Of a DNA stretch of 52,032 nt, positions 1 through 7,675 are shown in pieces. Origin of the DNA: Marinobacter sp. GTDB taxonomy: Bacteria; Pseudomonadota; Gammaproteobacteria; Pseudomonadales; Oleiphilaceae. Each line of letters opens with the position of its first letter. Within the stretch, counting starts at the first letter, position 1. The notes beneath the pieces are model-generated. The model was not told where the DNA came from. It worked only from the letters and a program-made list of their open reading frames with translations, and did no database searches. A program made the translations under genes and the position numbers. Location: contig JAKLLS010000009.1 of NCBI GenBank assembly GCA_022014155.1, positions 1-52,032 on the forward strand. The letters run 5' to 3'.

Positions 1-368
1 AAGGTGGCATTGCCGGAATTCTCCCTGACCAGAGCCCCCGCGCAAAAGGCGTCGCCCATGCCCCGTTTTTCGGGCTGAATGTACGTACCATGACGCTGGT
101 ATCGAAACTCCTTCAGAAGTCCGATGCCACGCCGCTGATAACCTTCTCCGAGCGCCTGAAAGACGGCAAGGGCTTCCGCCTGATCATCCGCGAGTGCGAG
201 CCCGATCTGGATGCCACCGATCCCGTGATCGCGACCTCCGCGTTGAACCTGTCGATTGAAAACTGCGTGCGCGAAATTCCGGAGCAGTATCAATGGGAAT
301 ACAAGCGCTTTCGTCACCTGACACCGGGAACCCCCAACCCCTACAATCCCAAAAAACTGTGCCGCTGA
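1..368 (+). CDS. Lipid A late acyltransferase (LpxL/HtrB family), C-terminal fragment
   Basis: This is the 3' end of a gene that begins before the window; the open frame runs from base 3 to a TGA at 366-368, giving 121 visible residues. The text GILPDQSPRAKG, then APFFG and MTLVSKLLQKSDATPLITF, and the closing YQWEYKRFR are typical of the C-terminal half of Kdo2-lipid A lauroyl/myristoyl acyltransferases. These inner-membrane enzymes add secondary acyl chains to lipid A from acyl-ACP. The catalytic HxxxxD box lies upstream and is not visible. The internal ATG at base 90 is not the true start because the family homology extends upstream of it. The gene sits directly before the LPS glycosylation cluster, which fits its role. 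LpxL and LpxM types cannot be told apart from this fragment. Confidence 0.88.
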   Translation, partial: GGIAGILPDQSPRAKGVAHAPFFGLNVRTMTLVSKLLQKSDATPLITFSERLKDGKGFRLIIRECEPDLDATDPVIATSALNLSIENCVREIPEQYQWEYKRFRHLTPGTPNPYNPKKLCR

Positions 369-469
369 CCCTTCCCGATCGTAAGAATCCCTGACAGGAA
401 ACATGCCGCCAGCGCGTGTATACTAGGCCCCTGATTTTACTACGACACCGTCACGGGCCCGACTGAGTT

Positions 470-1318
470 ATGACACCACAATCCATTGGCGTGGTTATCA
501 CCACCTACAATTCCCCCTTGTGGCTTGGCAAGGTATTGACCGGGTACGAAAACCAGACCTGGAAAGACTTTCGTGTCATCGTGGCCGATGACGGCTCCAC
601 GGACGAAACCCGACAGCTGATCGAAAGCTTCAGGGAACGCGGCATTCTTACTATTGATCATGTCTGGCATGAGGACGACGGCTTCCGTAAATGCCAGATC
701 CTCAACAAGGCAATCCATGAAACCAGTTGCGATTACCTGATCTTTACCGACGGTGACTGTATTCCCGAGCCGCGCTTTATTGAAAGCCATCGCACTCTGG
801 CAGAGCCCGGCTACTTTTTGTCCGGTGGGTACATCAAACTCACCATGCCGGTCTCCGAGACTATTTCCGATGATGACATCCGCACCGGGGTGATATTTGA
901 CTCCAAGTGGCTGGTAGCGAATGGGCAGCCCAAAACCCACAAACTCTGGAAGCTGTCGCCTTCTCCGTTAGTGAAAAAGCTTATGAACTCCGTTACCCCC
1001 GCTGCCGCCAGCTGGAATGGCATGAACAGCTCCACCTGGACGAAAGACCTGATCGCGGTAAACGGGTTCAACGAGGATATGCAATACGGTGGACTGGACC
1101 GGGAGCTGGGCGAACGCCTGTGGAACTACGGCCACAAATCAAAACAGATTCGTTACAGCACCGTGTGCCTGCACCTGGACCATGCCCGCGGCTATTCCAA
1201 ACCGGAGATCTGGGCAAAGAACCGCGCCATTCGTAAAGCGGTGAAAGATAACCGCACGTTCTGGGCGGTCAACGGAATCGAGAAGCGCTCTAGCCATAGT
1301 GGTCACAGCAACCCATGA
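470..1318 (+). CDS. Family 2 glycosyltransferase (GT-A), LPS/surface glycan
   Basis: A 282-residue soluble GT-A glycosyltransferase. The N-terminal nucleotide-sugar fold shows VVITTYNS (residues 8-15), ADDGSTDE (39-46) and a metal-binding TDGDC (93-97). The second half has WNGMNSS (182-188) and GGLDRELGERL (207-217), the acceptor/catalytic segment seen in galactosyltransferase-like GT2 enzymes, followed by an HLDH pair (235-238). It should transfer a sugar from an NDP donor onto a core or O-unit acceptor at the cytoplasmic face of the inner membrane; donor and acceptor cannot be read from sequence. The ATG at 470 has only a weak ribosome binding site. The last codons overlap the next gene by 4 bases (ATGA), so the two are translationally coupled and this is probably the first gene of the long glycan operon. 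Confidence 0.85.
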   Translation: MTPQSIGVVITTYNSPLWLGKVLTGYENQTWKDFRVIVADDGSTDETRQLIESFRERGILTIDHVWHEDDGFRKCQILNKAIHETSCDYLIFTDGDCIPEPRFIESHRTLAEPGYFLSGGYIKLTMPVSETISDDDIRTGVIFDSKWLVANGQPKTHKLWKLSPSPLVKKLMNSVTPAAASWNGMNSSTWTKDLIAVNGFNEDMQYGGLDRELGERLWNYGHKSKQIRYSTVCLHLDHARGYSKPEIWAKNRAIRKAVKDNRTFWAVNGIEKRSSHSGHSNP

Positions 1319-2673
1319 GTTGGCAAAAGCACCTCGCGTCAATTATTGAGCAGGAACCTGAACTTTGGCTCGACTATCTCACCGGCAAAAGGCTGGCGGG
1401 TGATTTGCCAATGCTCAAAACAAAACGATTCGCCCCCCCTACTTTCGGGTTGAAAGCGCTATGGTTTGCTGTGTGGGCACTGGGCAAATGGTCTTTCCGC
1501 GCAGAGTTTTCCCCCACTACGCATGCAAAGAGTAGCTTTGTCGTTCTAGCAACCTCTCGCAATCAAATCAACACCACATCCGGCACGATTGAAGCACTGA
1601 GGGCCGAAGGAAACTCTGTACTCGGTATTTCCAAAAAAAAACGCCTAAAAGCAACAGACGAGAAGCGTCTGTACGATCCGATTGCATATAATGCCAAAGA
1701 CATAATCCGAGCCTTGATTGCCTTCAGAAACCATGGGCGCACGCTGGACAATCAACTCAAAGAGAAGTGCGTAAAGGGCGCACGAAGCTACTTTCTGGAA
1801 ATAGCGAAAGTCTACCTTTACCTTGCCTACTTCTATCGTATTCTCGGTGAAACCAATCCCAAGTATGTTGTAACCAGTAACGATCATAGCGCCCTCAACC
1901 GTTGCATGCTTGCAATAGCTCATCACCTTGATATAAAGACTGTTTATATCCAGCACGCATCTGTGAGCCCCGCTTTTCCTGCTTTGTTATTCGACTATGC
2001 ATTTTTGGATGGACCTGCGGCGGCAGAAACTTATGCGCGCTGTTCGGATAATCGTCCTGACACGCTAAAGCGCTGTGTAAAGCCCAATATCATTTACTCC
2101 GGACAAAAAAAGTCGCTCACGAGACAGTCTGAGAAAACGAAACATAACGTCGGAATCGCAGTAAACAAACTGGATGATATGGATTCCGTTATCGAGGTTA
2201 TACAGTCACTGATCAACCAGAGTGTAAAAGTCATAACGCGCTGGCATCCGCGACAGAGTATGAGCGATATCCGTAAGCTCGAAAAACAGGCAAGCTATAG
2301 CGTAAACCTTACTCTCAGCAACCCTGAGCACGAGACCGTCGATGATTTCCTTAGTTCACTGGACTGGCTCGTAGCAGGCAATAGCAGCATTCATCTGGAA
2401 GGGGCAATCAAGGGGGTCGCTCCTATATACTATGAATTTTCGCCTGCTGAGATCTCAGATTACTACGGTTACGCAAAAAAGGGCTTGGCCAAATGGGTGA
2501 AATCGGAAAATGAGTTGCTTGCGATATTAACCTCGGGCGCGCCCCCTGAGTTGAACAGAAACGCCGTGAGATTTTACAGTTCAACTTTTGGCACTGAATG
2601 GGAAGGCCGGGAAAGTGAATTAGTGGCCAAGCACCTATCTTCACAGCCGTTGGCAAACGACCAAACCGACTAA
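1315..2673 (+). CDS. Uncharacterised GT-B-like surface carbohydrate transferase
   Basis: A 452-residue protein that I do not recognise as a named family. It shows signs of a two-domain GT-B fold. The first half ends with YVVTSNDHSALNR (184-196), YIQHASVSP (211-219) and DYAFLDG (227-233), resembling the 'QHG ... D' segment of capsule polysialyl- and CDP-glycerol-type transferases. The second half has RWHPRQ (309-314), like their conserved H-P motif, and AGNSSIHLEGAIKGVAP (354-370), like the donor-site 'SS..EA...G.P' loop. No signal peptide or convincing membrane segment is visible. It overlaps the GT2 gene by 4 bases and lies upstream of the CMP-pseudaminic acid genes, so a nonulosonic-acid transferase is a reasonable guess but only inference. 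Codon use is visibly A+T-richer than in flanking housekeeping genes. Confidence 0.7.
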   Translation: MSWQKHLASIIEQEPELWLDYLTGKRLAGDLPMLKTKRFAPPTFGLKALWFAVWALGKWSFRAEFSPTTHAKSSFVVLATSRNQINTTSGTIEALRAEGNSVLGISKKKRLKATDEKRLYDPIAYNAKDIIRALIAFRNHGRTLDNQLKEKCVKGARSYFLEIAKVYLYLAYFYRILGETNPKYVVTSNDHSALNRCMLAIAHHLDIKTVYIQHASVSPAFPALLFDYAFLDGPAAAETYARCSDNRPDTLKRCVKPNIIYSGQKKSLTRQSEKTKHNVGIAVNKLDDMDSVIEVIQSLINQSVKVITRWHPRQSMSDIRKLEKQASYSVNLTLSNPEHETVDDFLSSLDWLVAGNSSIHLEGAIKGVAPIYYEFSPAEISDYYGYAKKGLAKWVKSENELLAILTSGAPPELNRNAVRFYSSTFGTEWEGRESELVAKHLSSQPLANDQTD

Positions 2674-2705
2674 ACCTTCGACATTAACAAGGCTCAGAGA
2701 TTTTT

Positions 2706-3851
2706 ATGGCTCACATTTTCAAGCACCCCACGCCCACAGAAAAAGGGATCGTTACGTTTACCCACAAGGAGCTTCAGTTTCTGATCTCCAAAATGGGCCT
2801 TCCCAAGCTGAATGCGGCCAAGTCCATGCCTGCAGCAAAAAGACTTTACAAGAAACTAACGCGTTCAAATACGGCCATTCGTCAAATAGAGAAAATCCGA
2901 GAATCCTATTTTATTGGGGTTCACTGGGGCTTTTACTTCGAGAACATCCGTACGCCCTACTGGGTGGATTTCCATCTTGCATCGCCAGGAACCTGCCAGT
3001 TCATTGATGAACAGTTCATCATCCCGCTAAGCTCCGCCAGCTTTACACCGGTAGTGATGAAAAATAATCATTTGCCAAAGTATTGGGACATCATTTGTGT
3101 CGCCAAGAACGATCATAAGAAAAAATATCCCGAATTGATGGAACAGATCAGAAAAATATTCGATAACGGGTATGAATATAATGCTCTGTTTGTCATTGCT
3201 TCAAACAAAAACGAAACCGAAAAAGGTTACTACTCAAGTATACTGGATGACTATTTTTCCATGTTCTCTGCGCAGGAACGGGAACGTTTCACGATCATCA
3301 AGACAGATCCCAACCTCGGGTTTCAGGGGTTCTCGTACACCTTCCTGTCGCATCTCTACAATCAGTCAAAAGTTTTTACCATTTTTTCCCAAAAGGAAGG
3401 TGTTTGCAAAGTTATCAAAGAGGCGCAGCTGTGTGGTCTCCCGGTAGTTGTGAAGAATGATATGCAAGGCGGGGGTCGAGACTACTTAAACGAAAGCAAC
3501 TCCTTGACCTTCGAGAGCTATGACACTGCTTACAAGACATTGATTGAGGCCGTTGAAAACTATCAGAATTTCAACGTCGACCATGATGAGATCGAGGGCA
3601 CGATTGGTGAAAAATCAAGCCTGAAAAAATTGAAGGCGCACCTGTCTGAACTCTATGAAAGGAACGGGCAGAAGTTCGATGGCGAATTGATCAATACTGA
3701 CAATTTAAATCGCAGGCTTCCTGCTCACTATTTCGACGAGTCTATTTCGTGGGCTAACAGCCCTGAGTTTCGCTTTAAAACCACAGACATAGTCAACACT
3801 CAAATGCTCTCAGATTTTTATAATGAACTGAAAATTCAGGATAGTGAGTAA
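2706..3851 (+). CDS. GT4-like glycosyltransferase, divergent N-terminus
   Basis: A 381-residue protein whose C-terminal half resembles family 4 retaining glycosyltransferases. KEGVCKVIKEAQLCGLPVVV (230-249) contains the E-X7-E signature (E231 and E239) followed by the G-x-P-V-V donor-site strand, and a glycine-rich QGGGRDYL (254-261) follows. A strand-turn typical of the second Rossmann domain (DIICVAKNDHKKKYPEL, 128-144) lies upstream. The N-terminal 110 residues look unlike ordinary GT4 acceptor domains. The ATG at 2706 follows an AAGG-type ribosome binding site after a 32-base gap, and the stop overlaps the next start by one base (TAATG). It is expected to act in the cytoplasm on a lipid-linked or core acceptor; the sugar is unknown. 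A+T-rich like its neighbours. Confidence 0.75.
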   Translation: MAHIFKHPTPTEKGIVTFTHKELQFLISKMGLPKLNAAKSMPAAKRLYKKLTRSNTAIRQIEKIRESYFIGVHWGFYFENIRTPYWVDFHLASPGTCQFIDEQFIIPLSSASFTPVVMKNNHLPKYWDIICVAKNDHKKKYPELMEQIRKIFDNGYEYNALFVIASNKNETEKGYYSSILDDYFSMFSAQERERFTIIKTDPNLGFQGFSYTFLSHLYNQSKVFTIFSQKEGVCKVIKEAQLCGLPVVVKNDMQGGGRDYLNESNSLTFESYDTAYKTLIEAVENYQNFNVDHDEIEGTIGEKSSLKKLKAHLSELYERNGQKFDGELINTDNLNRRLPAHYFDESISWANSPEFRFKTTDIVNTQMLSDFYNELKIQDSE

Positions 3852-4771
3852 TGAAACGGATATCTGCTTTTGGTCTCGACATAGATGTCCACGCCAGACG
3901 TAAGGGCGAGCAGCCGTTATCCCTGGATGACATCAGGGCGTTGAATGATGAAACGGTTCTCTACATGCGTTCGCTTGATGAATCCGAGCTAAAGTCGCGG
4001 GTTTCCGAAGTGACAGCGTTCAGCCTTTCCAACATATCTTCGGTCAACGCCATCCTTGAAAGGCATGGCATCGTTATTATTCCTGACTTCATCGACGAAG
4101 ATTCCATCAACAACGTCAGTAGCGCGATGGCCAACCTCCAATCGATGGTTGATAAGTTCGCCCAGTCATCCGAAAAGTTTCAGGAAGGCGAAAACTACCT
4201 CCTTCAAAAAGGCGCCTGCAAAGTTTCAGGGTATGGCAACCTCTCTGGTTACGGAAAAACGGTTATTCAAATACGTGATGGGCAGGATTCTGGAATGGTC
4301 GACGTGTTCAATATCGACCACTTGTTCAAAGAATTCAAAGAGATCATCAGGCCGGCCTACGAAAACTCTGCAATCAGCGATATTCTAGGAGCAACTTCGC
4401 ACCAATTGCAGGCAAAGAATCTGAACCTTTACGTGAATTCCGGCATAACGAAAACCAGAGGATTTCATGTTGACGCCTACCGGAAGAAACTGAAATCGTT
4501 CATATACCTTACCGATGTTCTCAACCTTGAGGATGGCCCCTATACCTATGTGAGAGGAAGCCACGTCGATTCTGCGTACAGAAGAATCAACAAAACCTTG
4601 TCGAGACACCTTCCTAATCGGACAGAAACACCAATAGTGCCCCTGGATTCTATTATTCCTGCCATCGCACGAAAGGGTACGCTGGTCATTTCCGATCAAG
4701 GAGGATCTCACCGTGGATTTCCCCAGAAACAAGGTCACACGAGAATGGTCTCGGTGATGAATTACAGCTAA
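3851..4771 (+). CDS. PhyH-type Fe(II)/2-oxoglutarate-dependent dioxygenase
   Basis: A 306-residue member of the phytanoyl-CoA dioxygenase-like superfamily. The iron-binding facial triad is visible as H206-x-D208 in GFHVDAY and a distal H287 in GGSHRGF; R298 in HTRMV is in the right place to bind 2-oxoglutarate. The segment GPYTYVRGSHVDS (229-241) matches the usual 'GP...PGSH' of the family. Such enzymes hydroxylate or otherwise oxidise small molecules using O2 and 2-oxoglutarate. The start overlaps the upstream glycosyltransferase stop by one base and pseB follows after 38 bases, so it belongs to the glycan operon and may modify a sugar, an acyl substituent or the finished glycan. The N-terminal 70 residues have no recognised motif. 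Substrate is unknown. Confidence 0.8.
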   Translation: MKRISAFGLDIDVHARRKGEQPLSLDDIRALNDETVLYMRSLDESELKSRVSEVTAFSLSNISSVNAILERHGIVIIPDFIDEDSINNVSSAMANLQSMVDKFAQSSEKFQEGENYLLQKGACKVSGYGNLSGYGKTVIQIRDGQDSGMVDVFNIDHLFKEFKEIIRPAYENSAISDILGATSHQLQAKNLNLYVNSGITKTRGFHVDAYRKKLKSFIYLTDVLNLEDGPYTYVRGSHVDSAYRRINKTLSRHLPNRTETPIVPLDSIIPAIARKGTLVISDQGGSHRGFPQKQGHTRMVSVMNYS

Positions 4772-4809
4772 AGTTGAATTTAATCTGCTTTTACGGAACT
4801 TGAACGCTT

Positions 4810-5808
4810 ATGCTTAAAAACTCAACCATTCTGGTGACGGGTGGAACTGGCTCATTCGGTCACAAATTTATTCCGATGACCCTGGAAAAGTATAACCCGA
4901 AGAAAATCATTGTATTCTCGCGCGATGAGATGAAGCAGTGGGAAATGGCAAAGCTGTTTCAAGACGATGACCGCATGCGATTTTTCATTGGTGACGTGCG
5001 CGACCGCGAACGCCTTTACCGTGCTCTCGACGGTGTCGACTATGTGGTTCACGCAGCGGCGACCAAGATCGTTCCAACAGCGGAATACAACCCGTTCGAA
5101 TGCGTCAAAACCAACATTAATGGTGCAATGAATCTGATCGACGCCTGTATCGACAAGGGGGTGAAGGGGGTTGTGGCCCTGTCCACAGATAAAGCCAGTA
5201 GCCCGATAAATCTTTACGGCGCGACCAAGCTCGCATCCGACAAGCTGTTTGTGTCCGGGAATTCTTATTCCGCTTCTCACGCTACAAGATTCTCTGTGGT
5301 GCGTTACGGCAATGTCATGGGGTCCAGGGGATCAGTTATTCCCTTCTTCATGTCCATCAAGGATCAGGGCACCCTCCCGATTACAGATCCGCGCATGACT
5401 CGCTTCATGATTTCCCTGGAGCAAGGAGTGGAACTGGTCTGGCACGCTTTTGAAGACATGGAAGGTGGCGAGATCTACGTCAAGAAAATTCCATCAATGA
5501 AAGTCACTGATCTCGCCAACGTAATTGCGCCAGAGGCGAAGCAAGAGGTTGTCGGGATCCGGCCGGGCGAAAAGCTCCACGAGCAAATGATCGGCGCCGA
5601 AGACGCATTTTACACCTACGAATATCCGGAACATTTCAAGATTCTTCCCGCAATCAATAGCTGGGATAGGGACAAGAATCGAATAAAAGATGGTAAGCGA
5701 GTCCCCGAGGGCTTTGTCTATTCCAGTGACAACAACACCGAATGGATGAGCGAGGAAGAGTTGAAGCACTGGATCGATGGCAATTACACAGAGATCGGGA
5801 AAATTTGA
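4810..5808 (+). CDS. pseB: UDP-N-acetylglucosamine 4,6-dehydratase (inverting), PseB
   Basis: A 332-residue short-chain dehydrogenase/reductase that starts pseudaminic acid synthesis: it dehydrates UDP-GlcNAc and epimerises C5, giving the 4-keto-6-deoxy-L-arabino sugar. The NADP-binding loop TGGTGSFG is at residues 10-17, the catalytic TDK at 126-128 and the Y-x3-K pair at Y136/K140. Length and the RDEMKQWEM segment are those of the PseB branch, as opposed to retaining dehydratases. It acts in the cytoplasm. It is the first gene of a complete pse set, and pseC starts two bases after its stop, so the pair is coupled. Identity is secure from motifs together with neighbours. Confidence 0.95.
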   Translation: MLKNSTILVTGGTGSFGHKFIPMTLEKYNPKKIIVFSRDEMKQWEMAKLFQDDDRMRFFIGDVRDRERLYRALDGVDYVVHAAATKIVPTAEYNPFECVKTNINGAMNLIDACIDKGVKGVVALSTDKASSPINLYGATKLASDKLFVSGNSYSASHATRFSVVRYGNVMGSRGSVIPFFMSIKDQGTLPITDPRMTRFMISLEQGVELVWHAFEDMEGGEIYVKKIPSMKVTDLANVIAPEAKQEVVGIRPGEKLHEQMIGAEDAFYTYEYPEHFKILPAINSWDRDKNRIKDGKRVPEGFVYSSDNNTEWMSEEELKHWIDGNYTEIGKI

Positions 5809-5810
5809 GC

Positions 5811-6971
5811 ATGATTCCCTACGGGCGACAGGACATTACCGCGCAAGACATCGACGCAGTGACTGCGGTGCTTCAGTCGGACTTTCTGACGCAAGGCCCA
5901 GTTGTCCCAAAGTTTGAAAGATCTGTTGCGGCACGAGTGGAAGCCAACCACGCACTAGCGGTAAACAGTGCAACATCAGCCTTGCATATTGCCTGCCTTG
6001 CTCTCGGGCTGGGGCCTGGCGACTGGCTGTGGACAACCCCGATTACATTCGTGGCTTCCGCGAATTGTGGCCTATACTGCGGGGCGCAAATCGATTTCGT
6101 CGACATTGACCCGAAAACTTACAATCTTTGCTCAAAAACACTGGCCCAAAAATTGGAACAGGCAGAGCGGGAAGGCCGACTCCCCAAGGTTGTGGTTGCG
6201 GTTCACCTATGTGGCCAACCTTGCGATATGGTCGCAATTTCCGAGTTAGCGCAGAAATATGGTTTCAAGGTAATCGAAGACGCGTCTCATGCCATCGGCG
6301 GAGCATACGAGGGAACACCGATTGGCAGTTGCCGCTACAGCGATATTACGGTATTCAGTTTTCATCCGGTCAAGATTATTACCAGTGCAGAAGGCGGTGT
6401 AGCCGTTACCAACGACGCTGATCTTGCAACCAAGATGGAACTGTTCAGAAGTCACGGTATTACGCGAGATCCTGACCTGATGACAAAGGAGCCGGACGGC
6501 CCCTGGTACTACCAACAGATTGAGTTAGGGTTCAACTACAGAATGACCGAACTCCAGGCTGCACTTGGCTTAAGTCAAATGGATCGTCTGGACACCTATG
6601 TCGAACGCCGCCACGCTCTCGCCAAACGCTATGATGAACTATTGGCCGATCTCCCGGTAACGACTCCATGGCAGGCCCCCAATCAATATTCGGGCCTTCA
6701 CCTTTACGTCATCAGGCTTAAGCTGAATGCCATCGGCTCATCACACCGGGAAGTCTTTGAAAACCTCCGCGAAAGAGGAGTTGGGGTTAATCTCCATTAC
6801 ATCCCGGTATATCATCAACCATACTATGCTGGTGAAACGTACGGTAATGGCCCCTTCCCGGAGTCCGAGCGTTACTACAGTGAGGCTATCAGCCTGCCGA
6901 TGTACCCGCTCATGACCGCTGAGCAACAAGACTATGTCGTCAGCTGTCTGTTTAAGGCGGTAGCTTCATGA
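5811..6971 (+). CDS. pseC: UDP-4-keto sugar 4-aminotransferase, PseC
   Basis: A 386-residue PLP-dependent aminotransferase of the DegT/DnrJ/EryC1 type that converts the PseB product to UDP-4-amino-4,6-dideoxy-N-acetyl-beta-L-altrosamine, with glutamate as amino donor. VNSATSALH (51-59) binds the cofactor phosphate, EDASHA (156-161) holds the aspartate that contacts the PLP nitrogen, and K188 in SFHPVKIITSAEGG is the Schiff-base lysine. I chose the ATG at 5811 (MIPYGRQDI), which follows the pseB stop by two bases. An in-frame ATG at 5742 would add 23 unrelated residues inside pseB. The stop overlaps the pseF start by 4 bases. Confidence 0.95.
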   Translation: MIPYGRQDITAQDIDAVTAVLQSDFLTQGPVVPKFERSVAARVEANHALAVNSATSALHIACLALGLGPGDWLWTTPITFVASANCGLYCGAQIDFVDIDPKTYNLCSKTLAQKLEQAEREGRLPKVVVAVHLCGQPCDMVAISELAQKYGFKVIEDASHAIGGAYEGTPIGSCRYSDITVFSFHPVKIITSAEGGVAVTNDADLATKMELFRSHGITRDPDLMTKEPDGPWYYQQIELGFNYRMTELQAALGLSQMDRLDTYVERRHALAKRYDELLADLPVTTPWQAPNQYSGLHLYVIRLKLNAIGSSHREVFENLRERGVGVNLHYIPVYHQPYYAGETYGNGPFPESERYYSEAISLPMYPLMTAEQQDYVVSCLFKAVAS

Positions 6972-7675
6972 AAGTGGCGATCATACCGGCCCGGGGTGGC
7001 AGTAAACGCATACCCCGGAAAAACATCAAGCCTTTCTGTGGCAAACCAATGATTGCCTGGACAATAGAGGCTGCCATTAAAAGTCATTGCTTTGACAGGA
7101 TTCTGGTGTCAACAGACGACAGGGAGATAGCTGAAGTAGCTAACACCTATGGCGCAGAAACGCCCTTTATCCGGCCAGCAGGACTTTCAGATGATCACGC
7201 TGGGACGATGCCGGTCATTGCCCATGCAATTGAAACGCTGGCCCACCCAATTCCCGACCTGGTTTGTTGCATCTATGCCACTGCTCCCTTTATCGCACCT
7301 GAAAATATTCAGTTAGGAGAGCGCAGATTGTTGGACAGTGACGCGAATTATGCTTTCAGCGTCACCAGTTACCCTTTTCCGATTCAACGCGCGATCAGAA
7401 TGACGCCAGATGAGCGGGTGGAGATGTTTTACCCTGAGGAGTTCTCCAAGCGCTCCCAGGATTTGGAGGAAGCCTGGCATGACGCAGGCCAGTTCTATTG
7501 GGGTAAAGCGTCCGCATGGTTGGAGCAAAGACCTGTATTCGACCATGGATCGGTTCCAGTGAAACTCCCCCGGCATCAAGTGCAGGACATAGATACGCCA
7601 GAGGACTGGTTACGTGCGGAGTGGATGTTCAAATCTATGATTCTAGAAAAAACCAACCCCACCTCTCCGATATGA
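6968..7675 (+). CDS. pseF: Pseudaminic acid cytidylyltransferase, PseF
   Basis: A 235-residue nucleotidyltransferase that activates pseudaminic acid with CTP to CMP-pseudaminic acid, the donor used by the transferases. The CTP/metal-binding loop IPARGGSKRIPRKNI at residues 6-20 is the hallmark of CMP-nonulosonate synthetases. YATAPFI (about 100-106) and the closing DIDTPEDW are typical of the PseF/NeuA group. It is cytoplasmic. ATGA overlaps join it to both pseC upstream and pseG downstream. NeuA-like specificity is unlikely because the rest of the cluster is the pseudaminic acid pathway. Confidence 0.93.
   Translation: MKVAIIPARGGSKRIPRKNIKPFCGKPMIAWTIEAAIKSHCFDRILVSTDDREIAEVANTYGAETPFIRPAGLSDDHAGTMPVIAHAIETLAHPIPDLVCCIYATAPFIAPENIQLGERRLLDSDANYAFSVTSYPFPIQRAIRMTPDERVEMFYPEEFSKRSQDLEEAWHDAGQFYWGKASAWLEQRPVFDHGSVPVKLPRHQVQDIDTPEDWLRAEWMFKSMILEKTNPTSPI

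Noticed and set aside
391-424. CTGACA ... TATACT promoter before the GT2 gene
   Set aside because: The spacing is 22 bases, too long for sigma-70; a promoter probably exists in the 101-base gap but I cannot place it.
5742-5810. Upstream start for pseC
   Set aside because: It lies within pseB and adds 23 residues not expected in the family; the ATG at 5811 fits.
7516-7671. Upstream start for pseG
   Set aside because: It lies within pseF; the ATGA overlap at 7672 gives the family N-terminus with H17.
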